Source of the DNA: Bacteroidota bacterium
GTDB taxonomy: Bacteria; Bacteroidota; Bacteroidia; Chitinophagales; Chitinophagaceae
Direction of reading: 5' to 3'
NCBI GenBank assembly: GCA_005882315.1
Contig: VBAR01000003.1
Span: 215,489 to 252,906, forward strand
DNA: 37,418 nt
A program made the translations under genes and the position numbers. A model generated the notes under the pieces. It was not told where the DNA came from, did not search any database, and saw only the letters and a program-made list of their open reading frames with translations. Below are positions 15,563 to 22,318 of this stretch, piece after piece; position 1 is the stretch's first letter; every line of letters starts with the position of its first letter.

Positions 15563-16015
15563 TTATTTCCAATGCTCAAGTCGCCAATTCTTTTCTAGGT
15601 ATTCAATTATTAAAGTATCATTAAATATTCCATGAGGAGAGAGTGTCAAATCTTCTTTGCTAAGTTCCTTTTTTAATTCTCGTTTTAAGGTTTGGACATC
15701 CACAATATGCCAACCTAGAAACTCACCTCTAACATTATGTTGAGTCCTAACTTTTATAGGTATAGAATAATATTTTGGAATAGTAAATTGCCCTACTTTT
15801 TCGATTAGCTTTCTTTTGTACGCAATCTTTACTAGAAATTGAATACTGAATCTTTCCAAAATATCTACTTCAGTTTGAGATACCTCTGCTCTTTCTTTTA
15901 TAGGTTCTAGGATCCTTACTAACTCAATTCCATGTTCCCAAACCTGGATAAATTGAATAAAGCCAAAACCTTTCTGAGTTTTGATTGCAAAAACATCACC
16001 TTGGTTAATCTTCAT
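15563..16015 (-). CDS. Imm26-like protein (possible immunity protein)
   Basis: 150 residues, cytoplasmic. The N-terminus KINQGDVFAIKTQKGFGFIQ followed by GIELVRILEP matches the pattern of the Imm26 family (GD-x-F-x-I-x-L-x(2)-G-x-G-x-G...), immunity proteins found in polymorphic toxin systems. The assignment is by eye from the N-terminal beta strands. No toxin gene is seen beside it, so it would be an orphan. Boundary boxes: GTTAGTGGC before the ATG, GCCTACAAC after the stop (15550-15558). Full repeat upstream. Confidence 0.6.
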   Translation of the reverse strand: MKINQGDVFAIKTQKGFGFIQFIQVWEHGIELVRILEPIKERAEVSQTEVDILERFSIQFLVKIAYKRKLIEKVGQFTIPKYYSIPIKVRTQHNVRGEFLGWHIVDVQTLKRELKKELSKEDLTLSPHGIFNDTLIIEYLEKNWRLEHWK

Positions 16016-16035
16016 GGTCTAACAAAATTGCCACT

Positions 16036-16193
16036 AACTCGCCACTTGGCGTAGTGTCTTGTTTCAAATTTAATTAATAATCAGTTTAAACTGGAACAAA
16101 AAAAGCAAATCATTCTTTCTGTTCGTCCGGTGTCTCGCAGCAGCAGTATTATTTTTTCGAAATCTTTCTTGCGAAGACCCAGAACGGACAGAA
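16036..16193. repeat. Full array repeat (E + C), attC-like
   Basis: Stem CGCCACTTGGCG (one change), palindrome intact with CAAATTTA at 16065-16072; C right arm worn (GACCCAGAACGGACAGAA). The next gene's stop codon starts four bases after it. Confidence 0.95.
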
Positions 16194-16196
16194 AAT

Positions 16197-16571
16197 TCAT
16201 TTTAATAAATTCAAAATTGTAGAAATTGTTTCCTTTGTAAGACTACCATTTATTTCAGGGTCTGCCAGGTCGAATGTTATTTCTTTAATAGTTGCATTTG
16301 AAAAATCCACATCGTCGCCTAAGGTTAAGCAATCACATATATAAGATAATATAGCCAAATTGTAATCATTATCTGTTAGATCGGCGATTAATTTGCTTAG
16401 ACTTGAATTGTTTATGTAAATAGCTTCATCTTCGTCAAAATGCAATGGTATTGTTGCTCCAGTTTTTGATACCAGGTCAATGTAATTAGATGTCTCTGGG
16501 TCTATACGCTTAACAAAATCTGCTATCTGAAGTGAATTGCTAAAGTATAAATTTAAATCGGAGGCTTTCAT
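16197..16571 (-). CDS. Hypothetical acidic cytoplasmic protein
   Basis: 124 residues from the ATG at 16571; a longer frame starting at a TTG at 16592 lies in the boundary box and is rejected. No signal peptide or membrane segment; strongly acidic, with a helical C-terminus (LTKETISTILNLLK). Size and charge resemble small immunity-type proteins, but no family is recognised. It is the first cassette-like gene of the array when read on the minus strand, next to the intact MocR-type gene. Confidence 0.65.
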   Translation of the reverse strand: MKASDLNLYFSNSLQIADFVKRIDPETSNYIDLVSKTGATIPLHFDEDEAIYINNSSLSKLIADLTDNDYNLAILSYICDCLTLGDDVDFSNATIKEITFDLADPEINGSLTKETISTILNLLK

Positions 16572-16590
16572 GTATTTTAAAATTGCAGCC

Positions 16591-16746
16591 AATTCGCCGC
16601 TTGTTGTAGTGTCTTATTCCAAATTTAAATAATAATCAGTTTAAACTGGAGCAAAAAAGCAAATCATTCTTTCTGTTCGTCCGGGTCTCGCAGCAGCAGT
16701 ATTATTTTTCCGAAATCTTTCTTGCGAAGATCCCGGGCGGATAGAG
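16591..16746. repeat. Full array repeat (E + C), attC-like, at the MocR gene 3' end
   Basis: Stem worn (CGCCGCTTGTTG), palindrome nearly intact, CAAATTTA at 16620-16627; C ends GGGCGGATAGAGG and runs into the MocR gene tail 11 bases before its stop. The same C-tail junction is copied at 7831-7850. Confidence 0.95.
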
Positions 16747-16756
16747 GCAAATGGCT

Positions 16757-18217
16757 TTAAAGCATTTTTTTCACCAACCTACCCAACATCATCAGGGCAT
16801 AATCTACATCGTTATTCCAGGGTTTGCCGAAACTGATCCGGATAAAATTCTTATAACTACTCCCTGACGAAAATATTTTACCGGGCACAAAGGCAATATG
16901 ATGCTTGATGGCTTCCGATCTGAGCTTGAAAGCATCAATTTTTTTATCAAGCTCCAGCCACATGATAAAGCCTCCGTGAGGACGGGTAACTTTTGTGCCT
17001 TCAGGAAAATATTCAATGATCGCTTGCATGTATTTTAATGATTGCGTATGTAATGCTCTCCGAAGATTTTTTAAATGATATTCATAGCGGCCTATTTTTA
17101 GAAAATTAGCCATCGCTACCTGTGTTACAGTCGGGCAACTAATATTGTGAATGCGTTTTATCTGTTTTACTTCCTCAATGAATTTTCCGGGGATAGCCCA
17201 ACCAACACGATAACCCGGTGCAAGCGACTTGGATAATGATGAACAATGCATCACCAATCCCTGCCTACCGGCAGGCAGGCTTTTTGTATCATAATACTTA
17301 CATGTTTTTGGTCTTGTTTTACCAAAATATAATTCGCCATAAATATCATCTTCTATCAACGGGATATTGTGTTTTGAGATCAGTTCAACTAATTTCTTTT
17401 TATTCTCCTCGGGCATACAACTACCCAGGGGATTATTATAATTAGGAACAAACACACAGGCTTTTATTGAATTCTTTTTAATTGCTTTTTCCAAACATGC
17501 AATATCAACACCGGTGGCTGGGTCAGTTGCGATCTCAACAACTTTTAATCCCAATATTTCGATGGCCTGGTAAATACCAAAATAAGTAGGAGTTTCTACT
17601 GCCACTGTATCCCCATATTTTGTAACAGCACGAAGGCACATTGTTATTGCCTCAAGACATCCGGATGTGATGACCACATCTTCATGATTCAATTTTCCGC
17701 CCCAATTGAAAGCAAGTTTTGCAACCTGTTTACGCAACTCAATATTTCCCTGTGTATGTTCATAGCTAATGCAATGATCTTTGTGATTACGCAATGCATG
17801 AACAACTGCTTTGTTCAGCTTTGCCACCGGCAACAACGATATATCCGGAACAGCCAATGCAAGATTGGTCACATTTTCTGCAGTAATGTCTTTGTAAATT
17901 GAATTGATCATTTCCTTTACGCTTACTTCATGTGATAAGCTATCAGGCTGCGATAGTTGAGGTAATCCCGGAAATCGTTTATGGCTGAATCGTACATAGT
18001 AACCTGATTTAGGTCTTGCCTCGATCAACCCTTTTCCTTCCAGGTGATAATAGGCCTGGAAAGCCGTGCCCATGCTAATGCCATATTCTTCACTTAGTAC
18101 ACGGACCGAGGGGAGTTTATCACCGATCTTCAGTACCTCTTCATCAATCATTTTTTCTAAACCACCGGCTATCTGCAGGTAGAGATGATTGTCATCTGTG
18201 AATTTTGCTGAACGCAT
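16757..18217 (-). CDS. MocR-type transcriptional regulator (GntR HTH + class I aminotransferase domain)
   Basis: 486 residues. Residues 10-77 are a GntR-type winged helix (LPSVRVLSEEYGISMGTAFQ, then LEGKGLIEARPKSGYYV). From about residue 115 a fold-type I aminotransferase domain follows, with NYNNPLG, EDDIYGEL and the PLP-lysine motif SSLSKSLAPGYRVGW. MocR proteins sense PLP or amino compounds and often control a divergent gene; here a GNAT gene starts 184 bases away on the other strand, with ilvE behind it. An in-frame SLPAGRQG insertion (17262-17282) comes from a palindromic repeat. The 3' end is copied elsewhere in the window. Confidence 0.92.
   Translation of the reverse strand: MRSAKFTDDNHLYLQIAGGLEKMIDEEVLKIGDKLPSVRVLSEEYGISMGTAFQAYYHLEGKGLIEARPKSGYYVRFSHKRFPGLPQLSQPDSLSHEVSVKEMINSIYKDITAENVTNLALAVPDISLLPVAKLNKAVVHALRNHKDHCISYEHTQGNIELRKQVAKLAFNWGGKLNHEDVVITSGCLEAITMCLRAVTKYGDTVAVETPTYFGIYQAIEILGLKVVEIATDPATGVDIACLEKAIKKNSIKACVFVPNYNNPLGSCMPEENKKKLVELISKHNIPLIEDDIYGELYFGKTRPKTCKYYDTKSLPAGRQGLVMHCSSLSKSLAPGYRVGWAIPGKFIEEVKQIKRIHNISCPTVTQVAMANFLKIGRYEYHLKNLRRALHTQSLKYMQAIIEYFPEGTKVTRPHGGFIMWLELDKKIDAFKLRSEAIKHHIAFVPGKIFSSGSSYKNFIRISFGKPWNNDVDYALMMLGRLVKKML
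17262..17282. repeat. Palindromic repeat inserted in frame in the MocR-type gene
   Basis: CCTGCCTACCGGCAGGCAGG, a near-perfect palindrome, encodes LPAGRQ on the minus strand in a loop between the EDDIYGEL and PLP-lysine motifs. Such repeats are known as dispersed in-frame insertions in Bacteroidota and other genomes. Confidence 0.85.
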
Positions 18218-18233
18218 AGGTTGTTTTTTTTGG

Positions 18234-18311
18234 CCACAGAGTTACGCGGAGTTTGAGGAGGACCGCTGAGAAAAGCTCTGCGGCTCTCAATATCTCTAAG
18301 GTTCTCTGTGG
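18234..18311. repeat. Dispersed hairpin repeat in the divergent promoter region
   Basis: CCACAGAG at 18234-18241 pairs with CTCTGTGG at 18304-18311, with GAGAAAAGCTCTGCGGCTCTC between. This 'cacagag ... ctctgtg' type is widespread as a dispersed repeat in many genomes. It fills most of the 184-base space between the MocR-type gene and the GNAT gene. Confidence 0.75.
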
Positions 18312-18401
18312 GCTTATTTAATCTGATCTAGTCAAAAATACAATATCTGAATCTGTTTTAAAAGAGAAATTTTTAAAACCTTTGTAGAGAAATTAAAAAC
18401 C

Positions 18402-18890
18402 ATGATCGAGATCGTTGATTATAAACCCGAATATCAACCTCATTGGGAGAGACTAAACCGTGAATGGATCAAAGTGTTTTTTGAAATAGAACCTTTTGAT
18501 GAATATGTTTTGCAAAACCCTGAAAAAGCCATTATAAATGATGGTGGCGCCATATTAATTGCTTTGTATAATGGAGAAGTTGCCGGCACAGCAGGGCTAA
18601 GAAAAATAGACGATGAAGTGTTTGAGTTTACAAAAATGACAGTAGGCGAGGAGTATCGAAGAAAAGGAATTGCAGAAGCAATGTGCTATGCGAGTTTTGA
18701 AAAAGCCAAACAATTGGGGGCAAAAACTGTGATCCTGTATTCAAACACATTGCAGGCTGCCGCAATTAAGATGTATGAAAAGATCGGGTTTCAGCATTTG
18801 CCGGTTGAGAACACGGTTTATAAAAGAGCTAATGTGAAAATGAAAATGGATCTAAGTGAGGTTTCAAAAAAAGAGTCATTAAACATTTAA
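18402..18890 (+). CDS. GNAT family N-acetyltransferase
   Basis: 162 residues covering a single GNAT domain. The acetyl-CoA-binding motif A is TKMTVGEEYRRKGIAEAM (about residues 76-93), and the C-terminal motif B follows with SNTLQAAAIKMYEKIGF. The enzyme transfers acetyl from acetyl-CoA to an amine, substrate unknown. It lies 11 bases before ilvE on the same strand, so the two are probably cotranscribed, and it is divergent from the MocR-type gene, a likely regulator. Confidence 0.9.
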   Translation: MIEIVDYKPEYQPHWERLNREWIKVFFEIEPFDEYVLQNPEKAIINDGGAILIALYNGEVAGTAGLRKIDDEVFEFTKMTVGEEYRRKGIAEAMCYASFEKAKQLGAKTVILYSNTLQAAAIKMYEKIGFQHLPVENTVYKRANVKMKMDLSEVSKKESLNI

Positions 18891-18901
18891 ATAGAATCAA
18901 C

Positions 18902-19984
18902 ATGGAATTGCTAACAGAGATCAAAACCACAAGAGTTAAGAACTCAAAATTAAAAGAACTCGATTTTAACCATATTGAGTTTGGCAAGCATATCTCAGAC
19001 CATATGCTTGTTTCTGATTTTCATTTTGATGACCCGATGGCTATCGGGTGGAAAGAACCCCAGATCGTACCGTTCGGTAATCTTTCGGTAAGTCCGGCTA
19101 CGCTGGCCTTACATTATGGACAAACTGTATTCGAAGGGATGAAAGCTTTTCGAATGGCGGATGGCCGTATCAATATTTTCCGGTTGGAAAAACATTTTGA
19201 ACGTTTCAACCGTTCGCTACGCAGGATGTGTATGGCCGAAATATCATATGAAATTTTTGAAGAAGGAATGAAGCAACTCATTTCATTGGATAAAAATTGG
19301 GTACCGGGTGTTGAGCAAGGCTCACTGTATATTCGTCCGTTCTCGTTTGCAAGCGAGGCAAAGTTTGGTGTAAATCCATCAAATGAATATCGCTTTATCA
19401 TTTTCACAGGACCGGTAGGGCAGTTGTTTGCCAAACCAATTAAAGTAAAAATTGAAACCAACTATATCCGTGCAGCAAAAGGCGGAACCGGTTTTGCAAA
19501 ATGTGGTGGAAATTATGCGGCATCTATGTACCCTACCAAACTGGCTAAAGAAGAAGGTTATGATAATGTAATGTGGACGGATGCAAATGAGCATAAATAC
19601 ATTGAAGAAAGCGGTGTGATGAACCTGATGTTTGTTTTTAATGGTAAACTGGTAACACCGCCAACATCAGAAACGATACTGGATGGTGTGACGAGAGATT
19701 CTTTATTGACATTGGCAAAAGATATTGGTGTAGAAGTAGAAGAACGGCCTGTTGCCGTTGAAGAAATTATGGGTGCATTTGAAAATAAAACGATCACTGA
19801 GGCATTTGGTGCAGGTACTGCGGCTGTGATTGCCCCGATTGATACAATTGGTATAGGAGGAAAGAATTATCATTTGCCTGCTTATAATGACCAGAACATT
19901 ATGTTTCGTTTAAAAAGAAGATTAGATGCAATACGCAGTGGTGTAGCGAATGATGAACATGGTTGGAATACGGTGATTGGATAA
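18902..19984 (+). CDS. ilvE: Branched-chain amino acid aminotransferase
   Basis: 360 residues, the length of the eukaryote-like BCAT group of fold-type IV PLP enzymes. Conserved parts include LHYGQTVFEGMKAFR (68-82), the PLP-lysine segment GTGFAKCGGNYAAS (Lys200) and YIEESGVMNLMFV. It interconverts Leu, Ile and Val with their 2-oxo acids using glutamate/2-oxoglutarate in the cytoplasm. The gene upstream (GNAT) is in the same operon. Twenty-seven bases after the stop the boundary box of another cassette-like unit begins. Confidence 0.95.
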   Translation: MELLTEIKTTRVKNSKLKELDFNHIEFGKHISDHMLVSDFHFDDPMAIGWKEPQIVPFGNLSVSPATLALHYGQTVFEGMKAFRMADGRINIFRLEKHFERFNRSLRRMCMAEISYEIFEEGMKQLISLDKNWVPGVEQGSLYIRPFSFASEAKFGVNPSNEYRFIIFTGPVGQLFAKPIKVKIETNYIRAAKGGTGFAKCGGNYAASMYPTKLAKEEGYDNVMWTDANEHKYIEESGVMNLMFVFNGKLVTPPTSETILDGVTRDSLLTLAKDIGVEVEERPVAVEEIMGAFENKTITEAFGAGTAAVIAPIDTIGIGGKNYHLPAYNDQNIMFRLKRRLDAIRSGVANDEHGWNTVIG

Positions 19985-19994
19985 AAGGGTTTTG

Positions 19995-20020
19995 TTTTTT
20001 ACACAGTTCATGTTGGACGC
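19995..20020. other. Cassette boundary: shared attC-like left part and box
   Basis: TTTTTTACACAGTTCATGTT is identical to 11744-11763 and is followed in both places by a GTTRNNNGC box (GTTGGACGC here, GTTAGGTGC there) and then the stop codon of an unrelated minus-strand gene. Confidence 0.6.
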
Positions 20021-20024
20021 TGTT

Positions 20025-20483
20025 TTAGAGTGTGGTCTTTCGAATTTCAAATTCTTTTACTAAGTCGTCTCCAATTAATGTGATTGTTTCTTCCCATGGA
20101 TGTCCAAACCATACATTTTGAAAGTCTTTTGTCAAAAAAATATAATAATCACCATTGGGAAGAATTGGAATCAACCATTCTCCAAATTCATTTCTCTCCA
20201 TTTGTTGTCGTGGATCAAAATCGAAACACTGGTGCTGCCAATCCAAAGCGTAAAGTCTTTCATCTGCCTTAGAGATACTTTTAAATAACTCCAAGGCCAA
20301 TTTTTCTAAATTCTCAAGATTTGTTTGGTCTAATAAATATTTTTCGATCGTGAATTTTTTCTGTGGCAATGAAGTCTTAATACCGGGGAAGTCATTTATA
20401 CTTGGATTAAAATCAAATAGTCTGTAGAAATTTTCCCATACTTGGTCTTCGTTTTCTTTAGAAAGTTCCTTCCAATTCTTCAT
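20025..20483 (-). CDS. DUF2716-like protein
   Basis: 152 residues from the ATG at 20483; a longer frame begins at a TTG in the boundary box and is rejected. Cytoplasmic. LYALDWQHQCFDFDP, FGEWLIPILPNGDYYIFL and FGHPWEETITLIGDDLV match the pattern I know from DUF2716 proteins, whose function is unknown. Boundary boxes: GTTGGGAGC upstream of the ATG (20507-20515) and GCGTCCAAC after the stop (20012-20020), complementary at 7 of 9 positions. It is separated from the main array by the MocR-GNAT-ilvE block. Confidence 0.72.
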   Translation of the reverse strand: MKNWKELSKENEDQVWENFYRLFDFNPSINDFPGIKTSLPQKKFTIEKYLLDQTNLENLEKLALELFKSISKADERLYALDWQHQCFDFDPRQQMERNEFGEWLIPILPNGDYYIFLTKDFQNVWFGHPWEETITLIGDDLVKEFEIRKTTL

Positions 20484-20591
20484 CTTGAATGTCTGGTTGA
20501 ATAATAGCTCCCAACTCAAAAATATGCGAAAGTTTTCGGGCTTTCAAAGAGAAACATTTTTTTAAAACTTTTCTTATCTTGTTAAGGGCAA

Positions 20592-20966
20592 TTACTTCCA
20601 AGTTTCCATCTTAAGGTTTTGCTTGTCTCCACAACCCTTGTTTGTCCAAAATGTCCGGCGAACTGTGTCGACGTAATAAAAATCGCACAATTCGTTCCGA
20701 CCTTTAGTAGTATTAAAATACAGACGTGTGAAGCTCCGGCTGAAAGTACCGCCTGAGGATTCGGTTACACTATATTTCTTGGGTATGCGAAATGTCGAAT
20801 CCTGAAATAGTTGAACCTCATATAATAATTTATCTTTCTCGTAACATGTTAGAATTGCTATCTGACCATTTTGCAAGAGAAGAGTTGTTTGCTTATCCTT
20901 ACAGGCAGGAGTCAATAACATTAATAATAAGCAGGTAAATGATATTATTAATATTTTGAGTTTCAT
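20592..20966 (-). CDS. Small lipoprotein, hypothetical
   Basis: 124 residues with the lipobox MLLTPAC (Cys22). The rest is a small beta-rich domain with further cysteines; no family recognised. The start follows the box GTTGGGCGC by eight bases (minus strand, 20975-20983), which ends the attC-like site at 20975-21178, and the stop is next to GCCCTTAAC (20581-20589). Confidence 0.7.
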   Translation of the reverse strand: MKLKILIISFTCLLLMLLTPACKDKQTTLLLQNGQIAILTCYEKDKLLYEVQLFQDSTFRIPKKYSVTESSGGTFSRSFTRLYFNTTKGRNELCDFYYVDTVRRTFWTNKGCGDKQNLKMETWK

Positions 20967-20974
20967 CTAAAATT

Positions 20975-21178
20975 GCGCCCAACGGGCAGGGCTAGTCTGT
21001 CAACCGAAAACTTTTTTTACGCCGTTGTTGGTGTTTTGTTTTTATTCGCTGGCAGTTTTAGTTCGCAGCACCAACAACACGAAATTAAGAAAACTAACTA
21101 TACAGAGGTTGTTGGTAAAGAGTCCTGGTATTGAAAATGAATTTAATTCGCATACCAACAACGGCGTAATGTTATTCC
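20975..21178 (-). repeat. attC-like recombination site with nested hairpins
   Basis: TTACGCCGTTGTTGGT (21017-21032) and ACCAACAACGGCGTAA (21154-21169) are a perfect 16-bp inverted pair. Inside them the 9-mer alternates again: ACCAACAAC (21070-21078) and GTTGTTGGT (21108-21116). The ends are GTTATTCC (21171), which holds the stop codon of the preceding gene, and GCGCCCAAC (20975-20983), just before the next gene's ATG. This is the R''-L''...L'-R' order of an integron attC site, though long. It does not contain E or C. Confidence 0.65.
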
Positions 21179-21576
21179 ATTATTAGTATTATCCTTTCGG
21201 ATTCTTCCTTGCAATTAGAATTTAACCACCGACTCCACTCGACTAATACTTCTTTGGTTATTACATAGGTACCATTTTCGCTTTCATCACACTTGATATG
21301 CGTGAAATTTATCAAAAACTGAATAGATTTATTTTTCCCTTTTACTTTATACTTTGCCTTTCCATCTGAGTAACTAGTTTGAACCCGTTTTGCGGAGTAT
21401 ATATAAACTCCTTTACTAAAACTATTTGCTAATGAGTTGTAAGTTTCAATTGCTTTTCGACAAGTGGAGATATTTTCATTGCTATTTAATAGCCGAAAAC
21501 CATCGTAGCCCTTTGTTTCAGGAGTGGCAAGTAAAATAATTGTAACTAGAATAAAATAGAGCTTCATAAAATTCAT
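21172..21576 (-). CDS. Secreted hypothetical protein
   Basis: 134 residues from the ATG at 21576 (MNFMKLYFILVTIILLATP); starting three codons later is equally possible, and upstream codons belong to the boundary sequence. The N-terminus is a signal peptide; the body is a small domain with four cysteines that could pair. Not recognised. TAA of the stop lies in the GAATAAC box of the attC-like site at 20975-21178. Upstream, TTATGCCATTGTTGGT (21582-21597) is a worn copy of that site's arm. Confidence 0.65.
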   Translation of the reverse strand: MNFMKLYFILVTIILLATPETKGYDGFRLLNSNENISTCRKAIETYNSLANSFSKGVYIYSAKRVQTSYSDGKAKYKVKGKNKSIQFLINFTHIKCDESENGTYVITKEVLVEWSRWLNSNCKEESERIILIME

Positions 21577-21827
21577 AGCGTTTATGCCATTGTTGGTATA
21601 CAAAATACAGCTTTCCGAATAAATACTAAACGGTAATCAAAATCAGCTTCCGGATGAAACAAATACAAATCTTGAATTATCAACAGGAAATAGCAAGTAT
21701 TTGCACCTCGAATAGTTTATTAGGATAAATCACCCGTTAATATGAATATTTACTATTCTCTTTTAAATATTATTTGAAATAAGAAATAAGACAGGCAAGC
21801 TGCCCGTTTTTTGTAATAGTATTAGCT

Positions 21828-22265
21828 ATGAAAACAAAGCTGTTACTCATAATTGCACTTGTTCAATTTCCTCTCCTGGGATTTTCACAAAAAACAGAAC
21901 CAATTAAATGTTCCGTCAATTTTTCTTTACTTAAAAATGATTCGGTATATATAAAAGGCATGCGAGGGAAGAAAGCAATTAGCAAGAAGTTTTTTAAAAG
22001 AAAATTTGAATTGACTGTTTCAAACAAATCATATGAGATCGTCGGGTTTTTTATCAACTGGAATGATCTGCAGGCAAAAATATATAAACGTGGCAACCGT
22101 GGTGCAAGAGTGTCTCCCGAAATCGGAATTTTTGAAAGTGATAAGAAAAAGTATTCATTAAAAAATCTTGATCCCGGAGTTGTTATCGGCTTTGATTGTA
22201 TAATATTAAAAAAGGGCAACGAATACTTTAAGTCGTTGCCCGTGGCATATTATGTAGATCTTTGA
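21828..22265 (+). CDS. Secreted hypothetical protein
   Basis: 145 residues with a signal peptide (MKTKLLLIIALVQFPLLGFSQ). A single beta-rich domain follows, basic (KGMRGKKAISKKFFKRKF). Some resemblance to Ig-like domains of GldM-type gliding proteins (KKxFKRKFELTVSNKSYEIV) is too weak to use. Convergent with the Fic gene. The stop is followed at once by the shortest of the isomerase gene tails. The 224 bases upstream hold no gene that I can see. Confidence 0.7.
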   Translation: MKTKLLLIIALVQFPLLGFSQKTEPIKCSVNFSLLKNDSVYIKGMRGKKAISKKFFKRKFELTVSNKSYEIVGFFINWNDLQAKIYKRGNRGARVSPEIGIFESDKKKYSLKNLDPGVVIGFDCIILKKGNEYFKSLPVAYYVDL

Positions 22266-22271
22266 ACAGGC

Positions 22272-22298
22272 CTAAATACTCAACCCCTTCATATACTT
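22272..22298 (-). pseudogene. 3' tail (8 codons) of a sugar isomerase gene, copy A
   Basis: The minus strand reads KYMKGLSI and a TAG stop, the same C-terminus as the intact gene at 24088-24951, with different synonymous codons. The match fades just upstream (ATAGCTGGTAGG). It sits between the Fic stop codon and the convergent gene. Confidence 0.65.
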
Positions 22299-22318
22299 CC
22301 TACCAGCTATTATGCTAG

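Larger units (their letters stand above)
4528..16746 (-). mobile_element. Cassette-like gene array with attC-like repeats (integrase not in window)
   Basis: About 15 copies of a conserved repeat separate short genes with unrelated products. The full repeat is an E segment (about 80 bp: CGCCGCTTGGCG, then TGTTCCAAATTTAA ... TTTAAACTGGAACA) followed by a C hairpin (about 75 bp: arms TCTGTTCGTCCGGG / CCCGGGCGGACAGA, apex with TATTATTTTTTCGAAATC). Read on the minus strand, most genes start 4-50 bases after a GTTRNNNGC box at the end of the repeat and stop in or next to a GCNNNYAAC box, and in several units the two boxes are reverse complements (for example 13542-13550 with 14215-14223). That is how integron cassettes are built. 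E also contains CAAATTTA, which is the Bacteroidota -7 promoter box TAAATTTG on the minus strand. Seen: repeats, boxes, gene order. Inferred: recombination by an integron-type integrase, and promoter activity. Gene tails of miaA and a MocR gene are embedded in it. Confidence 0.6.

Noticed and set aside
4528..16746. CRISPR array (regular repeats with unique sequence between them)
   Set aside because: Repeats are 75-155 bp and vary, the unique parts are 300-1700 bp and code for proteins, and there are no cas genes.
21772..21815. Terminator-like GGCAAGCTGCC followed by a T-run before the gene at 21828
   Set aside because: The stem is only four base pairs and no plus-strand gene ends before it.
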